Origin: Actinoplanes couchii
Lineage (GTDB): Bacteria; Actinomycetota; Actinomycetes; Mycobacteriales; Micromonosporaceae
DNA: 64,000 bases
NCBI RefSeq assembly: GCF_016862075.1
Contig: NZ_BOMG01000032.1
Location: 124,001-188,000, forward strand
Direction of reading: 5' to 3'
In this document: positions 26,101 through 32,772 of the stretch, in pieces
Numbering within the stretch: the first letter of the stretch is position 1
Layout: each line of letters starts with the position of its first letter
Made by a program: the position numbers and the translations under genes
The notes under the pieces: generated by a model
Database searches by the model: none
The model's input: the letters and a program-made list of their open reading frames with translations, nothing else
Told to the model about the DNA's origin: nothing

Positions 26101-26498
26101 TCTCGATCGTCCGGGCCGGTGGCCACTTCTGGGGCAACCAGGTCTTCCCGGCGATCTGGGTGTTCTCCGCGTCGAAGGTGTTCCAGGGCATCCGGGTGTC
26201 GAACGTCGACATCGTCGACCCGACCTACTCGGGCATCATGTTCCAGACCAACTACGTCGGCGGGCAGCCGCAGAACCCGATCAAGGACACCGTCTTCACC
26301 GACGTCAGCATCACCGGGGCGAAGAAGAGCGGTGACCAGTACGACGCGAAGTCCGGGTACGCGGTCTGGGCCAACCCGCTGCCGGAGGCCGGACAGGGCC
26401 CCGCGGTCGGCTCGGTGACCTTCACCAGGCTGCGGCTCAGCGACAACTACCGGGACATCGAGAACCCGACCAGCACGTTCACCATCAACCGCAACTGA
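23196..26498 (+). CDS. Large secreted multidomain GH87-type alpha-1,3-glucanase
   Basis: A 1100-residue exported protein. Order: signal peptide (1-34), two discoidin-like domains (about 37-171 and 187-321), two CARDB-type immunoglobulin-like domains (about 325-433 and 438-548), a beta-sandwich (about 556-705) and a catalytic beta-helix (about 710-1100). The aspartates D862, D885 and D886 repeat the 23/24 spacing seen in the neighbouring enzyme. The discoidin domains closely resemble the C-terminal one of the previous protein (for example TANSGWPAGQLSELE in both), so they share an origin. Such modules bind alpha-1,3-glucan in known enzymes of this type. GTG at 23196 is given; GTG at 23208 is also possible. 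Confidence 0.82.
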   Translation: MRSLVSRISRMMVAVVATSSLIGVLLHAPAANAAAPNLAAGKAFTSSSASGVYSPANAGDGNPNSYWESGNNAFPQWLQVDLGATTEINQAVLKLPPATAWATRTQTLTVQGSTNGSTFSTLKAGAVYTFNPTTANTVTIDLATTSTRYVRLTFTANSGWPAGQLSELELYGPGGGTEEPEPPTGTDLATRKPIEASSTTQSFVATNANDGDLATYWEGGTLPADLTVKLGANATLTSVVVKVNPAGAWGSRTQTFAILGREQNATAFTTVAASKAYTLNPSTGNTVTVPVTATVADLRLAFTANTGAPSGQVAELQAFGSWAANPDLTITSTAYSPAAPVETDAITASATVRNAGTASAAASTVNFYLGTTRVGTATVPALTAGQSQTVSTSIGAKDAGSYQLSAKVDEAGAIIESNETNNSWTHPSALVVTPVSSADLVASAVTWSPATPAAGNTVSFSVTVKNQGSAPTSSGTHAVTVTVLSGTTAVRTLTGSWTGSLAAGASTTLNPGSWTAANGRYTVRTAIAVDSAELPVKQGNNTSEKPLYVGRGANMPFDFYEAEDGQTGGGAAVVGPNRIVGDLAGEASGRKAVTLNQTGSYVQWTSRAATNTLVARFSIPDGTNGSINVYVNGTLNKTLPLTSKYAWLYGNEAAPQNSGSDPRHIYDEANIVLTGSFPAGSTIKLQKDAANSGPIAIDFINLEQVAPIANPDAAKYVVPSGFDQQSVQAALDAARQDTSKLGVYLPAGDYQTANKFQVYGRALKVVGAGPWFTRFHTPAGQTETDAGFRADATANGSTFANFAFFGNYTIRIDGPGKVFDFANVADITIDNIWAEHVVCLYWGANTDRMKITNSRIRNTFADGVNMTNGSTDNLVDNNEARATGDDSFALFSAIDAGGADEINNVFSNLTSILTWRAAGIAVYGGYANTFKNIYIADTLVYSGITISSLDFGYPMNGFGADPPTVLDNISIVRAGGHFWGNQVFPAIWVFSASKVFQGIRVSNVDIVDPTYSGIMFQTNYVGGQPQNPIKDTVFTDVSITGAKKSGDQYDAKSGYAVWANPLPEAGQGPAVGSVTFTRLRLSDNYRDIENPTSTFTINRN

Positions 26499-26506
26499 GA
26501 TCCGGC

Positions 26507-26540
26507 GGTCCCACGTCCGGTTTGCCGGGCGTGGGACCGT
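26507..26540 (+). terminator. Terminator of the glucan-utilisation genes
   Basis: CGGTCCCACG (26507-26516) pairs with CGTGGGACCG (26531-26540); an inner CCGG/CCGG stem fills the loop. It lies 8 bp after the second GH87 stop. Confidence 0.8.
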
Positions 26541-26601
26541 CTGTCCCCCGACCGGGAATTACCGGTGGCCGAAACTTGCCAACCGGTTCTACCGTCGGGG
26601 C

Positions 26602-27414
26602 ATGCAGCCCGATCCGCGTACCGGTGCCGGATGGCAGCGGCAGCCGGAACCGCCGGTCACCTGGTGGTGGTTCCTCGTCCCACTGCTGACCTGTGGCCTG
26701 GGCACCGCGCCGATGGTGCTGACCGGTGCGATCAAACTGCGGTCCCAGCTGCACGGGATGCTCGCCGGCGGCTACTTCGCGGCGATCCTGGTCAACTGCG
26801 GGCTCTCCGCGGCGACCGGTGACGGCCCGGACAGCGCCGCGACAGCCGTGGTCAGCATCGCGTACATGATCGTCTGGATCATCGGGACGGTGCACGTCGC
26901 CTTCCTCGGCGCGCGGGTCCGCAACGAACACCTGATGCGCCACCCCCAACCGCGGGTGTACGGCACGGCGAGCCCTCGTACCGGACAGGTCCGCTACCCA
27001 CCGCAGCGGTCCGCGCCGCCCCCGCTGTCCCACTACCCGCCGCCCCCGCCGCCCTGGCACCAGCCCGGCGTCGACCCGGCGCTCGCGCGCGCCCAGTGGC
27101 GGGCCGGCCGCCGTGAGGAAGCTCGCAAACTCCAGGCCGCCCAGCCGTCGATGGCCGCCGAGCTGATGATCGGACGACCCGACAAACCCGGCCGCCAGTA
27201 CGACGACGGAGGCCTGGTCGACGTCAACCACGTGCCGGCCGACCATCTGGCCCGCCACCTGCACATCGACCGTCCACTGGCCGACCAGATCGTGGCCGCG
27301 CGGGAGCTGCAGAACGGGCTGTCCACCCCGGACGAACTGATCCTCTACTGCGACAACCTGACCCCGGAGAAACTGGCGACGTTCCGTGACCGGCTGATCT
27401 TCATCCCGCGCTGA
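26602..27414 (+). CDS. Membrane protein with C-terminal helix-hairpin-helix domain
   Basis: A 270-residue protein with three hydrophobic segments (about 20-42, 53-70 and 80-104), a Pro-rich stretch (about 118-150, including SHYPPPPPPWH), a basic helical region, and a ComEA-like helix-hairpin-helix at the end (LVDVNHVPADHLARHL and LADQIVAARELQNGL, about 213-250). The terminal domain is the kind that binds DNA or proteins without sequence specificity. Function is unknown. The last 14 bp overlap the 3' end of the convergent gene. Confidence 0.75.
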   Translation: MQPDPRTGAGWQRQPEPPVTWWWFLVPLLTCGLGTAPMVLTGAIKLRSQLHGMLAGGYFAAILVNCGLSAATGDGPDSAATAVVSIAYMIVWIIGTVHVAFLGARVRNEHLMRHPQPRVYGTASPRTGQVRYPPQRSAPPPLSHYPPPPPPWHQPGVDPALARAQWRAGRREEARKLQAAQPSMAAELMIGRPDKPGRQYDDGGLVDVNHVPADHLARHLHIDRPLADQIVAARELQNGLSTPDELILYCDNLTPEKLATFRDRLIFIPR

Positions 27415-28549
27415 GGACGCCGCTGACCTGCTGGTCCTGATACCAGCGGCGGTCGTGCTCCCGCATCCGGGCCAGAACACGGGCGGCGTGCCACAGATGC
27501 GGCCCGTCCGAGGGCGCGGCCCGCTCCCGGACCGCGTCCCGCCACGACCGCCGGGCCAGGATCACCCGGAACCGCCGGATCAGCCGGTCCCGCTCGCCGA
27601 CGGTGCACCCGATCTCCTCCGGCGGGCACCCCAGCAGGAACTCACCGAGGTAGGCGGCCCGCATCCACCGATCGAGAGTCGGCGCCTTCCGCCCGAGATG
27701 CCGTGCGTAGGCGGCGAGAACCGCCCGGGCCGGCGGATACCCGGTCAACCCGGTCCCCATCCCACCGGCGAACGTCATCACGGTCAGCAACCGCCCGGTG
27801 TGATCGACAAGCGCCTCGTCCGGATCGGCGGCCGTGATCGCCTCGTGCAGATGGGCAAGGGTGGCGACCGTACCGGCGAAATAACCGTTGAGGTGGTCGC
27901 CGTCGCAGGCGTTCCTCAACAGCCAGTGCCGGGCCCGGCTAGGACGCTCGCAGAGAGCCTCGACGTAGTAGACACGACTCCAGCCGCCGCTCCGGTCGGC
28001 CAGCCAGATCAGCGGCTCGACGGCCTCCCGCCGGCGGCCGAGGGCGAACGCGACGAGCGGGGCGAGGCTGTCGCCCAGCAGACCGAGCGTCCGGATCAGG
28101 GGGATGTCGTCGGGGTGATGGTTCTCGGACAGCAGCGCCAGGCCGATGCGGGCCGCGCATTCGTGGGTGCTGTTGCGGAGCAGCCAGCGGCCGGCGTGGC
28201 GGGCCCGGTCGGGGTCCGTGCGCTGGATCGCGGCGGCCAGGTGCGGGTTGTGGCGGCTGGGTACCGCCACGTCGTGGAAAGCGTCGAGCAGGTCCTCGGG
28301 ACGGTTGTCCGGCCGGGCGAAATGGTGTTCCAGCACGGCGGCCGCGGCCATCCCCTGCTGGTGCCGGGCGTCCGGGCCACGGGTCCGGCAGCGATGGACC
28401 CGCCGGTACTCCTGGATCAGGGCGCAGTGCGCATCCGGATCGTGGGGAGAGACGGGGCAGGCGGGGGAACCCGGCGAGTCGGGGTCGTGCGGGAACAGGC
28501 GCAGGGCGAAGGCGTGGAGGGTGCCCGGGGCACCGGCCGGCGCGGTCAC
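27401..28549 (-). CDS. HEAT-like helical protein of unknown function
   Basis: A 382-residue, Arg/Ala/Leu-rich soluble protein with repeated helical pairs (for example CAARIGLALLSENHHPDDIPL and LGLLGDSLAPLVAFALGRRR), no signal peptide and no recognisable catalytic motif. It resembles but does not clearly match HEAT repeats. The start codon is a GTG without an obvious ribosome binding site, so the N-terminus is uncertain. Its stop lies inside the end of the convergent membrane-protein gene, a 14-bp tail-to-tail overlap. Confidence 0.65.
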   Translation of the reverse strand: MTAPAGAPGTLHAFALRLFPHDPDSPGSPACPVSPHDPDAHCALIQEYRRVHRCRTRGPDARHQQGMAAAAVLEHHFARPDNRPEDLLDAFHDVAVPSRHNPHLAAAIQRTDPDRARHAGRWLLRNSTHECAARIGLALLSENHHPDDIPLIRTLGLLGDSLAPLVAFALGRRREAVEPLIWLADRSGGWSRVYYVEALCERPSRARHWLLRNACDGDHLNGYFAGTVATLAHLHEAITAADPDEALVDHTGRLLTVMTFAGGMGTGLTGYPPARAVLAAYARHLGRKAPTLDRWMRAAYLGEFLLGCPPEEIGCTVGERDRLIRRFRVILARRSWRDAVRERAAPSDGPHLWHAARVLARMREHDRRWYQDQQVSGVLSAG

Positions 28550-28637
28550 CGGGTGTGGTGGTGCTCGATTCTCGAGATCATGACCGGATCATAGAGGTGA
28601 TGTGAAAAACCGGCCACGCCGCGGCCCCGGCCGACCG

Positions 28638-29120
28638 TCACAGGCCTGCCTCGTAGTTGCCGCCGTCGGAGTCCGCGTAGTCGTGGCGGTCTCCGGGCTC
28701 TCGGAGGGTGTGGGCCGGATCCAGGCTCACCACGCCGTCCTCCTCTCTGGACTCGGAGAAGTACGAACCCGCTCCGATCAGGACCAGCACGGCCACCAGG
28801 CAGCCGAGGACGCCGGGCACGCCGCCCCAGTCGTAGCGGACGTCCTGGGTCAGGAACAGGGCTCCGGCGGCCACCGCGGTCAGGTAGACGGTCACGCCCA
28901 CCAGGAGCTGATGATGCCGCCGGGCGCGGACCCACTCGGCGCTGGAGAGGCGGAGCGGAACGGATTCGCCGCAGGTGCCGCAGGTCGCCGAGGTGTCGAC
29001 GATGCCGACTTCGGGGCGGTGCCCGGTGATCGGGTACAGATCGTAGGTGCCGTCGGCGGCGGTCCGATGCGCCAGCTGGAGCCTGGGCGTCGCGCCGACC
29101 GGAAGCGGGCGCAGTCTCAT
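28638..29120 (-). CDS. Small membrane protein with a CxxC motif
   Basis: A 160-residue protein with a soluble N-terminal part containing CGTCGESVPLRL (about residues 47-58, one CxxC pair, possibly half of a zinc ribbon), two membrane helices (about 70-90 and 101-120) and an acidic Asp/Glu-rich tail of about 35 residues. I do not recognise the family. It lies downstream of the SulP-carbonic anhydrase gene with two hairpins between them, so it probably has its own promoter. Confidence 0.6.
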   Translation of the reverse strand: MRLRPLPVGATPRLQLAHRTAADGTYDLYPITGHRPEVGIVDTSATCGTCGESVPLRLSSAEWVRARRHHQLLVGVTVYLTAVAAGALFLTQDVRYDWGGVPGVLGCLVAVLVLIGAGSYFSESREEDGVVSLDPAHTLREPGDRHDYADSDGGNYEAGL

Positions 29121-29207
29121 CTCTGCAGGTTATCGACGGTGGTGACGCCGGTCGATGGACCGAAGAGGTGCCCGCCGCCCGCGAACGGGCGGGCCTGGAC
29201 AGAGAAG

Positions 29208-29237
29208 TGCCCGGCACCCCGGGAAGGGCGCCGGGCA
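29208..29237 (-). terminator. Hairpin after the SulP-carbonic anhydrase gene
   Basis: TGCCCGGC (29208-29215) pairs with GCCGGGCA (29230-29237), 8 bp beyond the stop at 29245. A second GC-rich hairpin, CCGCCCG-CGAA-CGGGCGG, lies at 29175-29192. Either could terminate the transcript. Confidence 0.6.
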
Positions 29238-29244
29238 ACGGTGG

Positions 29245-31386
29245 TCAGACCGCGGACTTGGCGGAGATCGGGTGGGCCTCACCGCGGATCGGGTCGACCG
29301 CGTACATCCGGGCCTCGGTCAGGTCGAAGAACATGCCGCTCAGGCGGAGACGGCCGGCCGCCTCCGCGGCCCGCACCGTCGGATAGGTGCGCAGGTTGAT
29401 CAGCTGCTGGTAGACGTTGTCGGTGCAGCAGCGTTCCTCGTCGCCGAGGTCGCCGAACCGGACCCCGGACTGGGCGAGCCATCCGGTGAGCGACGGGCCC
29501 AGAGACGAGCCGGTGGATCCGGCGGCGTCGTTCATCAGGGCCCGGACCGCGCCGCAGCCGGAGTGGCCGCAGACGGTGATCCGGTCGATGCCGAGGACGT
29601 CGACGGCGTATTCGATGGCCGCGCCGACGGACGTGTCGCCGGCGCCGTACGGCGGGACGATGTTGCCGATGTTGCGGACGCAGAACAGGTCGCCCGGCCC
29701 ACTCGCGGTGATCATGTTGGGGACCAGCCGGGAGTCGGCGCAGGTGATGAAGAGCTGTTGCGGGCGCTGGCCGTCGCGGGCCAGGTCGGCCAGCTCCGGG
29801 CGGACCAGCGGGGCGACCGAGCGTTCGAACTCGGCGATGCCCGCCTCCATCGCGCCGCGGGCCTGCTGGTCCATGTTCTGCCAGCGGGACCACGAGCCGA
29901 TCAGCCGCGGGGTGCGTTTGCCGTCGCCGAGCCGTCCGGCGGTGGCCTGGTGGAACCAGGAGTCGTGGACCTCCCGGATCCGGACCGAGCCGCCGGTCCG
30001 TTCGTACCCGGACTTCCAGTCCTTGATCGTCTCGAAGGCGCCGTGGTCGAGGTAGTCGAGGTGCAGTTCGACCTCGACGTGTGCCCCGGGCGGCAGGTTG
30101 CCGAGCTCCTTGCTGAGCCGGGCCGATTCGACGAACGACAGGGTGCCGCTGATGGTGACCAGCCAGTCGCCGGGCGCCTGTTCGACCAGGCGGATCTCGG
30201 AGCGGGTGAGCCGCCAGAGGATCATGATCGCCGCGGTGATCATGCCGAGGGCGACGCCGGTGAGCAGGTCGGTGAGGACGACTCCGGCCGCGGTGACCAC
30301 GTAGGTGGGCAGTTCCCGGTGCCGGGTGTAGGTGCGGATCTGCGCCAGGCTGATCAGGCGCAGACCGACCACGATCAGGACGGCGGCCAGCACCCCCATC
30401 GGGATGGTCTCCATCAGACCGGCGAAGAGCAGCACGAACGCCGCGATCCAGACGCCGTGCAGGATCGCCGAGCCGCGGGTGCGCGCGCCGGCGGCGACGT
30501 TGGTGGAACTGCGCACGATCACGCCGGTGACCGGTAGGCCACCGAGCATGCCGGACACCGTGTTGGCGGCGCCCTGACCGATGAGTTCCCGGTTCAGGTT
30601 GGCGCGCGGGCCGTCGTGGAGCTTGTCGACCGCGACGGCGGAGAGCAGCGATTCGACGCTGGCGACGATCGCGATGGTCAGCACCGCGACGGTGATCTCG
30701 CGCATCGGCGCGTCCGGCCAGGTGGGCCGGATCAGCTCGGCGAGCGGTTCGTCGGGCAACTGGACCCGGGTGACGTCGGCGCCGATGGCCGTGGCCAGCG
30801 CCGTCATCGACACCACCGCGACCAGGGCGGCGGGTAGCAGGGAGGCCTTGACCAGGCGGGGCCAGAAGATCAGGATGGCGACCGTGCCGAGGCCGAGCAG
30901 GGTGGTCACGCTGTGATGGCCGGCGATCTGGCCGGGCAGGTCGAGCATGTTGCGCCAGGCGGAGCTCTGTGGCGCTCCGCCGAGCATCACGTGGACCTGG
31001 CTGAGTGCGATGACCAGCCCGATCCCGGCGAGCATGCCGTGCACGACGGCTGGTGAGAGGGCTAGGGCGGCCCGGCCGAGCCGGGACACGCCGAGGGCGA
31101 TCTGGACCAGGCCGGCGACGGCGACGATGGCCGCCGTGCCGGCGAAACCGAAGTCGGCGACGGTCCCCGCGACGATCACGGTGAGACCGGCAGCGGGCCC
31201 GCTGACCTGTAGCGGGGCTCCGCCGAGGGCACCCGCCACGATGCCGCCGACGACGGCGGCGACGAGGCCCGCGAGTAAGGGCGCTCCCGATGCCGCGGCG
31301 ATGCCGAGCGACAACGGGATGGCGATCAGGAACACGACGATGGACGCCGGCAAGTCCCGGCGCAAAAACTGCGTCAAGTCGGACAT
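29245..31386 (-). CDS. SulP anion transporter fused to beta-carbonic anhydrase
   Basis: A 713-residue fusion. Residues 1 to about 395 form a SulP/SLC26 membrane domain with 10 or more helices (GIAAASGAPLLAGLVAAVVG; QGAANTVSGMLGGLPVTGVI), about 400-470 a STAS-like region, and about 500-713 a beta-carbonic anhydrase with zinc ligands C549, D551 (CADSRLVP), H608 and C611 (HSGCGA). SulP proteins move bicarbonate or sulfate; the attached enzyme interconverts CO2 and bicarbonate, so bicarbonate uptake or pH/CO2 balance is the likely role. The fusion is a known arrangement. Start ATG is followed directly by a good first helix. Confidence 0.93.
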   Translation of the reverse strand: MSDLTQFLRRDLPASIVVFLIAIPLSLGIAAASGAPLLAGLVAAVVGGIVAGALGGAPLQVSGPAAGLTVIVAGTVADFGFAGTAAIVAVAGLVQIALGVSRLGRAALALSPAVVHGMLAGIGLVIALSQVHVMLGGAPQSSAWRNMLDLPGQIAGHHSVTTLLGLGTVAILIFWPRLVKASLLPAALVAVVSMTALATAIGADVTRVQLPDEPLAELIRPTWPDAPMREITVAVLTIAIVASVESLLSAVAVDKLHDGPRANLNRELIGQGAANTVSGMLGGLPVTGVIVRSSTNVAAGARTRGSAILHGVWIAAFVLLFAGLMETIPMGVLAAVLIVVGLRLISLAQIRTYTRHRELPTYVVTAAGVVLTDLLTGVALGMITAAIMILWRLTRSEIRLVEQAPGDWLVTISGTLSFVESARLSKELGNLPPGAHVEVELHLDYLDHGAFETIKDWKSGYERTGGSVRIREVHDSWFHQATAGRLGDGKRTPRLIGSWSRWQNMDQQARGAMEAGIAEFERSVAPLVRPELADLARDGQRPQQLFITCADSRLVPNMITASGPGDLFCVRNIGNIVPPYGAGDTSVGAAIEYAVDVLGIDRITVCGHSGCGAVRALMNDAAGSTGSSLGPSLTGWLAQSGVRFGDLGDEERCCTDNVYQQLINLRTYPTVRAAEAAGRLRLSGMFFDLTEARMYAVDPIRGEAHPISAKSAV

Positions 31387-31450
31387 GTCGGTAATTTACC
31401 TGAAGCGAGTTAACGGGTCATTACGTAACCACTCCTTACCGTTGAGGCAC

Positions 31451-31488
31451 AAAAAAGGCGGTCGCGCGGCAGAATGCCGCACGACCGC
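31451..31488 (-). terminator. Rho-independent terminator of the epimerase gene
   Basis: On the minus strand a 14-bp stem with one mismatch (31458-31471 with 31475-31488, three-base loop) is followed by CC and six T residues (complement of 31451-31456). It is among the clearest intrinsic terminators in the window, 22 bp after the epimerase stop. Confidence 0.92.
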
Positions 31489-31509
31489 GCAATCAGAGGA
31501 AAAGGCGGG

Positions 31510-32580
31510 TCAGGCCTTCCACATCTCCTGGTTGGCCTCGTAGATCTCCCGAAGGATCGCCGGTACGTCGTACGTCAGCTTCCAATCCGGGAAGTGCTCC
31601 TCGAATCGCCGGGTTCCGCTGATCCACCACTGGTGGTCGCCGGCCCGGTTCTCCTCGACGTACTCGGTGCGCGCCTCGAGCCCGGTGATCTCTTCGGCGA
31701 TCTTGAACGCCTCGATGTGCGAGCAGTTCGAGAACCGGCCGCCACCCATGTTGTAGACCTCGGCCACCCGCGGCGCCTTGTGGAAGGCCCCGAACGCGGT
31801 GATCAGGTCGTGCGAGTGGATGGCGTCGCGCACCATCTTCCCCTTGTACCCGAAGATCCGGTACGTCCGTTGCTCCATCACGCAGCGCATCACGTACGCC
31901 AGGAAGCCGTGCAACTCCGCCGCCGAGTGACCCGGACCGGTCAGCGTGCCACCCCGGAACACCGCGGTCGGCATGCCGAAGTACCGCCCGTACTCCTGGA
32001 CCATGATGTCGGCCGCCACCTTCGAGGCGCCGAAGACCGAGTGCATGCTGCTGTCGATCGTCATCGTCTCGTCGATGCCGCCGTAGTACTGGTGGTCCTC
32101 GGGCAGCTCCCAGCGGGTCTCCTGCTCGACCAGCGGCAACGAGTTCGGGGTGTCGCCGTAGACCTTGTTGGTCGAGGTGAAGATGAACGGCGCCTCGATC
32201 GCGTGCCGGCGGGTCGCCTCCAGCATGTTGATCGTGCCGACCGCGTTGACGTCGAAATCGGTGAACGGCTCGCGGGCGGCCCAGTCGTGGCTCGGCTGCG
32301 CGGCGGCGTGGATCACCAGGCCGACGTTCGACCCCAGGCCGGTGAAGAGCTTGTCCAGACCGTCCCGGTCCCGGATGTCGATGCTGTGGTGCGTGTACCG
32401 GTCGCCGACCTCTTTGACCAGGCGCTGCAGGTTCCACTGGGTGGACCCGTCGGCACCGAAGAAGTAGCCACGCATGTCGTTGTCGACACCGACCACGTCC
32501 ATGCCCAGCCCGGCGAAGTGGCGGACCGCCTCCGAGCCGATCAGACCGGCCGAACCGGTGATTACGACGACGCTACTCAT
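31510..32580 (-). CDS. RfbE-like NAD-dependent nucleotide-sugar epimerase
   Basis: A 356-residue extended short-chain dehydrogenase closest to CDP-paratose/CDP-tyvelose 2-epimerases. The NAD-binding motif is [19 protein letters not shown] (about residues 4-22), and [13 protein letters not shown] (about 134-146) is the signature of that group. The usual YxxxK catalytic pair reads FGASK, so the Tyr position is Phe183 while K187 is kept; the normal Tyr is therefore missing at its standard place. Substrate is probably a nucleotide-linked sugar for cell-surface glycan, but no sugar cluster surrounds it. A single gene with its own terminator. Confidence 0.85.
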   Translation of the reverse strand: MSSVVVITGSAGLIGSEAVRHFAGLGMDVVGVDNDMRGYFFGADGSTQWNLQRLVKEVGDRYTHHSIDIRDRDGLDKLFTGLGSNVGLVIHAAAQPSHDWAAREPFTDFDVNAVGTINMLEATRRHAIEAPFIFTSTNKVYGDTPNSLPLVEQETRWELPEDHQYYGGIDETMTIDSSMHSVFGASKVAADIMVQEYGRYFGMPTAVFRGGTLTGPGHSAAELHGFLAYVMRCVMEQRTYRIFGYKGKMVRDAIHSHDLITAFGAFHKAPRVAEVYNMGGGRFSNCSHIEAFKIAEEITGLEARTEYVEENRAGDHQWWISGTRRFEEHFPDWKLTYDVPAILREIYEANQEMWKA

Positions 32581-32772
32581 TAGGACCTCCGGTTTCGGGC
32601 GTCACCGGGCGAGAGTACCGGTGAGCTGGTGCAGTCTGACCGTCCGGGCGGCTGTGTCGTGATCGTCATGCTTGACAGTGGCACGAAATGGGCACGTCAC
32701 GGGTTCGCTACATCCGATGGGGAAGCTCCGACCAAAACACCGGATTGCTGACCAGTTGCAAGGGCGGTCTCG

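Noticed and set aside
32672..32677. TTGACA as the -35 element of the ligase/ATP-grasp operon
   Set aside because: A perfect -35 hexamer, but no acceptable -10 element at 16-19 bp; not listed as a promoter.
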